A DNA stretch of 64,000 bases, from the NCBI GenBank assembly GCA_964537035.1, contig CAZIAK010000018.1, positions 23,365-87,364 on the forward strand. Direction: 5' to 3'. Of the stretch, positions 62,040-64,000 are shown piece by piece (positions within the stretch are counted from its first letter, which is position 1; the number at the start of each line of letters is the position of its first letter). The stretch is from CAZIAK01 sp964537035 (GTDB lineage: Bacteria > Planctomycetota > B15-G4). The position numbers were made by a program, and so were the translations under genes. The notes under the pieces were generated by a model. It made no database searches and was not told the DNA's origin. It worked only from the letters and a program-made list of their open reading frames with translations.

Positions 62040-63325
62040 CCGCCGGCTCCCGCCCCGCCCACCGTCGTTCTGGCATCGAGCCTTCGCTTCAGAGGCTGCC
62101 CAGGATGCTGTGGTTCCAGGCGCCGAAAGACCAGGCTCGCGTTGGTGCCGCCGAAGCCGAAGCTGTTGGTCATGACCGTGGCAAGACCCGCGTCGTCGAG
62201 GCGTTCGGTGACCAGGGGCAGGCCGTCGAGTTCAGGGTCAGGATCCACCACGTTGATGGACGGAGCGATGAAGTCGTGCTCGAGCATGAGCAGGCTGTGG
62301 ATCGCCTCCAGGGCCCCGGCGGCCCCGAGGGAGTGGCCTCCCATGGACTTGCTCGACGAGAACGGAGGGAGCGCGTCGCCGAACACCTCGCGCATCGCGT
62401 CGACCTCGGCCAGGTCACCGATCGGGGTGCTCGTGCCGTGGGTGTTGATGTAATCGATGGATGTGTCGACTGTAGCCTGGGCGAGTCGCATGCACCGGGC
62501 CGCGCCCTCGCCCGATGGAGCCACCATGTCGGCGCCGTCAGAGTTGGCGCCGTAGCCCACCAGCTCGCCGTAGATCTTCGCCCCCCGCGCCTGTGCATGG
62601 TCGAGCGCCTCGACCACGACCATGCCAGCACCGGCAGAGATCACGAAGCCGTCCCGTCCCTGGTCGTAAGGCCGTGACGCCCGGGCAGGGTCGTCGTTGC
62701 GCCCGGTCGAGAGGGCACCCATGGCGTCGAAGCGGCTGGCGATGCTCCAGTCTTCCTCCTCGCTGCCCCCTGCGAACACCAGGTCTTGCTTGCCCCACTG
62801 AATCTGCTCCATGGCGGCGCCGATGCAATGGGCGCTCGACGCGCAAGCGGAGGTGATGGAGTAGCTGACACCCTTGATCTCGAAGGACGTCGCCAGGCAT
62901 GCGGAGACGTTGCTGCCCATGGTCCGTGGCGCGGCGCAGGGGCTGACGCGTCGCAGCCCCCGCTGGCGCAGGGCGTCTGCACTCTCGATGACCCTCGCAC
63001 TGGACGAACCACCGGCGGCGGCGATGAGGCCGACCCTCGGGTCAGAGATCTCTCCCGGCTCGAGCCCGGCGTCTGCCATGGCATCCCCCATGGCGACCCA
63101 GGTGTAGACCGCCGCATCGCACATGAAGCGGCGGGAGCGCCGATCGAGGTGTGCGTCGAAGTCGAGGTCAACCCGCCCCGCGACGTGGCTGCGCAGCCCC
63201 ATCTCCCGGTAGGACTCGTTGAACACGATGCCCGAGCGCCCCCCGCGCAACGAGGCGAGCACTTCGGCCACAGTGTTGCCGAGGCAGGAGACGGCCCCAA
63301 GGCCGGTGATGACGACGCGGCGCAT
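62036..63325 (-). CDS. beta-ketoacyl-ACP synthase (KAS I/II-like)
   Basis: A 429-residue condensing enzyme of the FabB/FabF type, joining malonyl-ACP with an acyl chain. The triad is intact: Cys161 (ITSACASSAHCIG), His295 (INTHGTSTP) and His330 (KSMGGHSLGAAG), with Lys325. The N-terminus RRVVITGLGAVSCLGN is typical. The ASSAHCIG segment and length are closer to FabB (KAS I). It sits 16 bases downstream of the acyl-adenylating ligase gene and overlaps a GNAT-like gene, so it is probably part of a dedicated pathway rather than the housekeeping fatty acid set. Substrate chain unknown. Confidence 0.93.
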   Translation of the reverse strand: MRRVVITGLGAVSCLGNTVAEVLASLRGGRSGIVFNESYREMGLRSHVAGRVDLDFDAHLDRRSRRFMCDAAVYTWVAMGDAMADAGLEPGEISDPRVGLIAAAGGSSSARVIESADALRQRGLRRVSPCAAPRTMGSNVSACLATSFEIKGVSYSITSACASSAHCIGAAMEQIQWGKQDLVFAGGSEEEDWSIASRFDAMGALSTGRNDDPARASRPYDQGRDGFVISAGAGMVVVEALDHAQARGAKIYGELVGYGANSDGADMVAPSGEGAARCMRLAQATVDTSIDYINTHGTSTPIGDLAEVDAMREVFGDALPPFSSSKSMGGHSLGAAGALEAIHSLLMLEHDFIAPSINVVDPDPELDGLPLVTERLDDAGLATVMTNSFGFGGTNASLVFRRLEPQHPGQPLKRRLDARTTVGGAGAGG

Positions 63326-63341
63326 GCAGGTCTCCGGGAGG

Positions 63342-64000
63342 CTAGGCGGGGAGGTCGTCGAGAATGCGGACGCGCCGTGGCACCTTGTAGTCTGCAAGCA
63401 GAGCCTGGCAAAACGCGATGAGTTCGGCCTCATTCACGGGGTGGTGGATCGTCACGGTGGCCATGACCCGCTGCTTCTCTGGCGGCCCCGGCAACGCGCT
63501 CACCGCGCTCTCCGCCACGGAAGGGTGGGACTCCAGCACTCGCGCCACCTCGGCCAGGGACACCTTCCAGCCGCCGACGGTGATCACGCCCTCTCGCAGT
63601 CCGTCGAGAGAGAGGAAGCCGTCGGCGTCGAGAGAACCGACGTCGCCCGTCCAGTAGCCGCCGTCCACGAAACCGTTCTTGCCGTCCAGGCTCTCTCGGT
63701 GCACGTACCCGGCAGCTATCGCCTCCCCGCTGATGACGACCTCGCCAGCCTGGCCCGGGGGCAGCGTCTTGCCGTTGCTGTCCACGATGCTCACGCCGAC
63801 GTTCTTCATGGCGCGGCCCACCGAACCGGGACGCCGCTCGACTTCCGAGGCGACCTGCATGGAGATACCTCCGGTCTCTGAAGATCCGAAGTGCTGGACG
63901 ATCTGCGCGTTGAACCGCCGTCGGAACGCCTCGATCTGGCTGGCCGCTAGCGGCGCGGTACACGAGAGAAGGTAGCGGACCGACGACAGATCCGGGACCG
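63342..64000 (-). CDS. acyl-adenylating ligase (AMP-binding family), C-terminal part
   Basis: The frame stays open to the window edge at 64000, so about 219 codons of the C-terminal part are seen and the N-terminus is outside. It has the A5 motif QHFGSSETGGIS, then GRAMKNVGVSIVDSNGKTLP, the A7 motif GGYWTGDVGSLDADGFLSLD (canonical Y-x-T-G-D), A8 LREGVITVGGWKVSLAEVAR (R-x-x-D/K-x-x-I-x-x-x-G) and the family end VPRRVRILDDLPA. It should activate a carboxylic acid as an acyl-AMP. First gene of the ligase/KAS/two-GNAT operon, which suggests use of a fatty or aromatic acid starter. Confidence 0.92.
   Translation of the reverse strand, partial: VPDLSSVRYLLSCTAPLAASQIEAFRRRFNAQIVQHFGSSETGGISMQVASEVERRPGSVGRAMKNVGVSIVDSNGKTLPPGQAGEVVISGEAIAAGYVHRESLDGKNGFVDGGYWTGDVGSLDADGFLSLDGLREGVITVGGWKVSLAEVARVLESHPSVAESAVSALPGPPEKQRVMATVTIHHPVNEAELIAFCQALLADYKVPRRVRILDDLPA

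Noticed and set aside
1..64000. tRNA, rRNA, CRISPR array or insertion sequence
   Set aside because: No cloverleaf with T-loop and CCA features, no ribosomal RNA segments, no evenly spaced direct repeats with unique spacers and no transposase gene were seen by eye; a covariance-model search would be needed to exclude small RNAs.

Overview
The window is GC-rich bacterial chromosome, with one 100-base assembly gap at 16361-16460. The gene content points to a planctomycete (Planctomycetota), an inference from families rather than from a marker gene. The signs are: several ECF sigma factors, one beside a Ser/Thr kinase-WD40 protein and one fused to carboxypeptidase-regulatory-like domains; many large exported FG-GAP, kelch, HAF, LVIVD and LamG proteins; and a shared C-terminal domain of about 100 residues on at least eight of these exported proteins. 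No rRNA, tRNA, CRISPR array, insertion sequence or phage module was recognised.

Layout. 1-5100: end of an FG-GAP protein, a small membrane protein, a giant sigma factor/membrane/beta-sandwich fusion (minus strand) and a small Lys-rich protein. 5283-13034: a pseudopilin, a nitrilase-family amidase, a polytopic membrane protein, an EF-G paralogue, and two thioredoxin-fold genes each interrupted by one in-frame UGA at the first catalytic cysteine position. Both UGA codons are followed by hairpins that look like bacterial SECIS elements, so I annotate both as selenoproteins. 13241-16260: LpxR-like lipid A deacylase, YceK-like lipoprotein, and an overlapping small membrane protein/ECF sigma/anti-sigma set. 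16300-16590: a degenerate tandem repeat holding the gap. 16613-25130: MarR-GNAT fusion with a likely self-operator, kelch protein plus serine hydrolase, AMP nucleosidase, a ThuA-like secreted protein and a sulfatase-like lipoprotein. 25262-32209: DUF2911 protein, an HTH protein of unknown family, a HAF-repeat protein, two small lipoproteins, and a minus-strand set of di-heme peroxidase and FixH/YtkA-like lipoprotein that continues upstream into a choice-of-anchor-B protein (to 34708). 34918-41916: FG-GAP, cytochrome c-like, LamG and FG-GAP proteins. 41971-46719: a minus-strand set of carboxypeptidase-regulatory-like protein, ECF sigma, anti-sigma and secretin-like protein. 46833-54708: small membrane protein, lipoprotein, more proteins with the shared C-terminal domain, a sulfotransferase, a metallopeptidase, an alpha/beta hydrolase and a kelch protein. 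54935-59046: divergent ECF sigma and Ser/Thr kinase-WD40 pair. 59134-64000: AlkD-like protein, then a minus-strand operon of acyl-adenylating ligase (cut by the window end), beta-ketoacyl synthase and two GNAT-like acyltransferases, probably part of a lipid-derived biosynthetic cluster.

The main theme is envelope and extracellular biology controlled by many ECF sigma factors. The strongest discoveries are the two UGA-containing exported thioredoxin-fold proteins, the repeated C-terminal domain that may be a sorting or anchoring module, and the membrane-tethered sigma factor.
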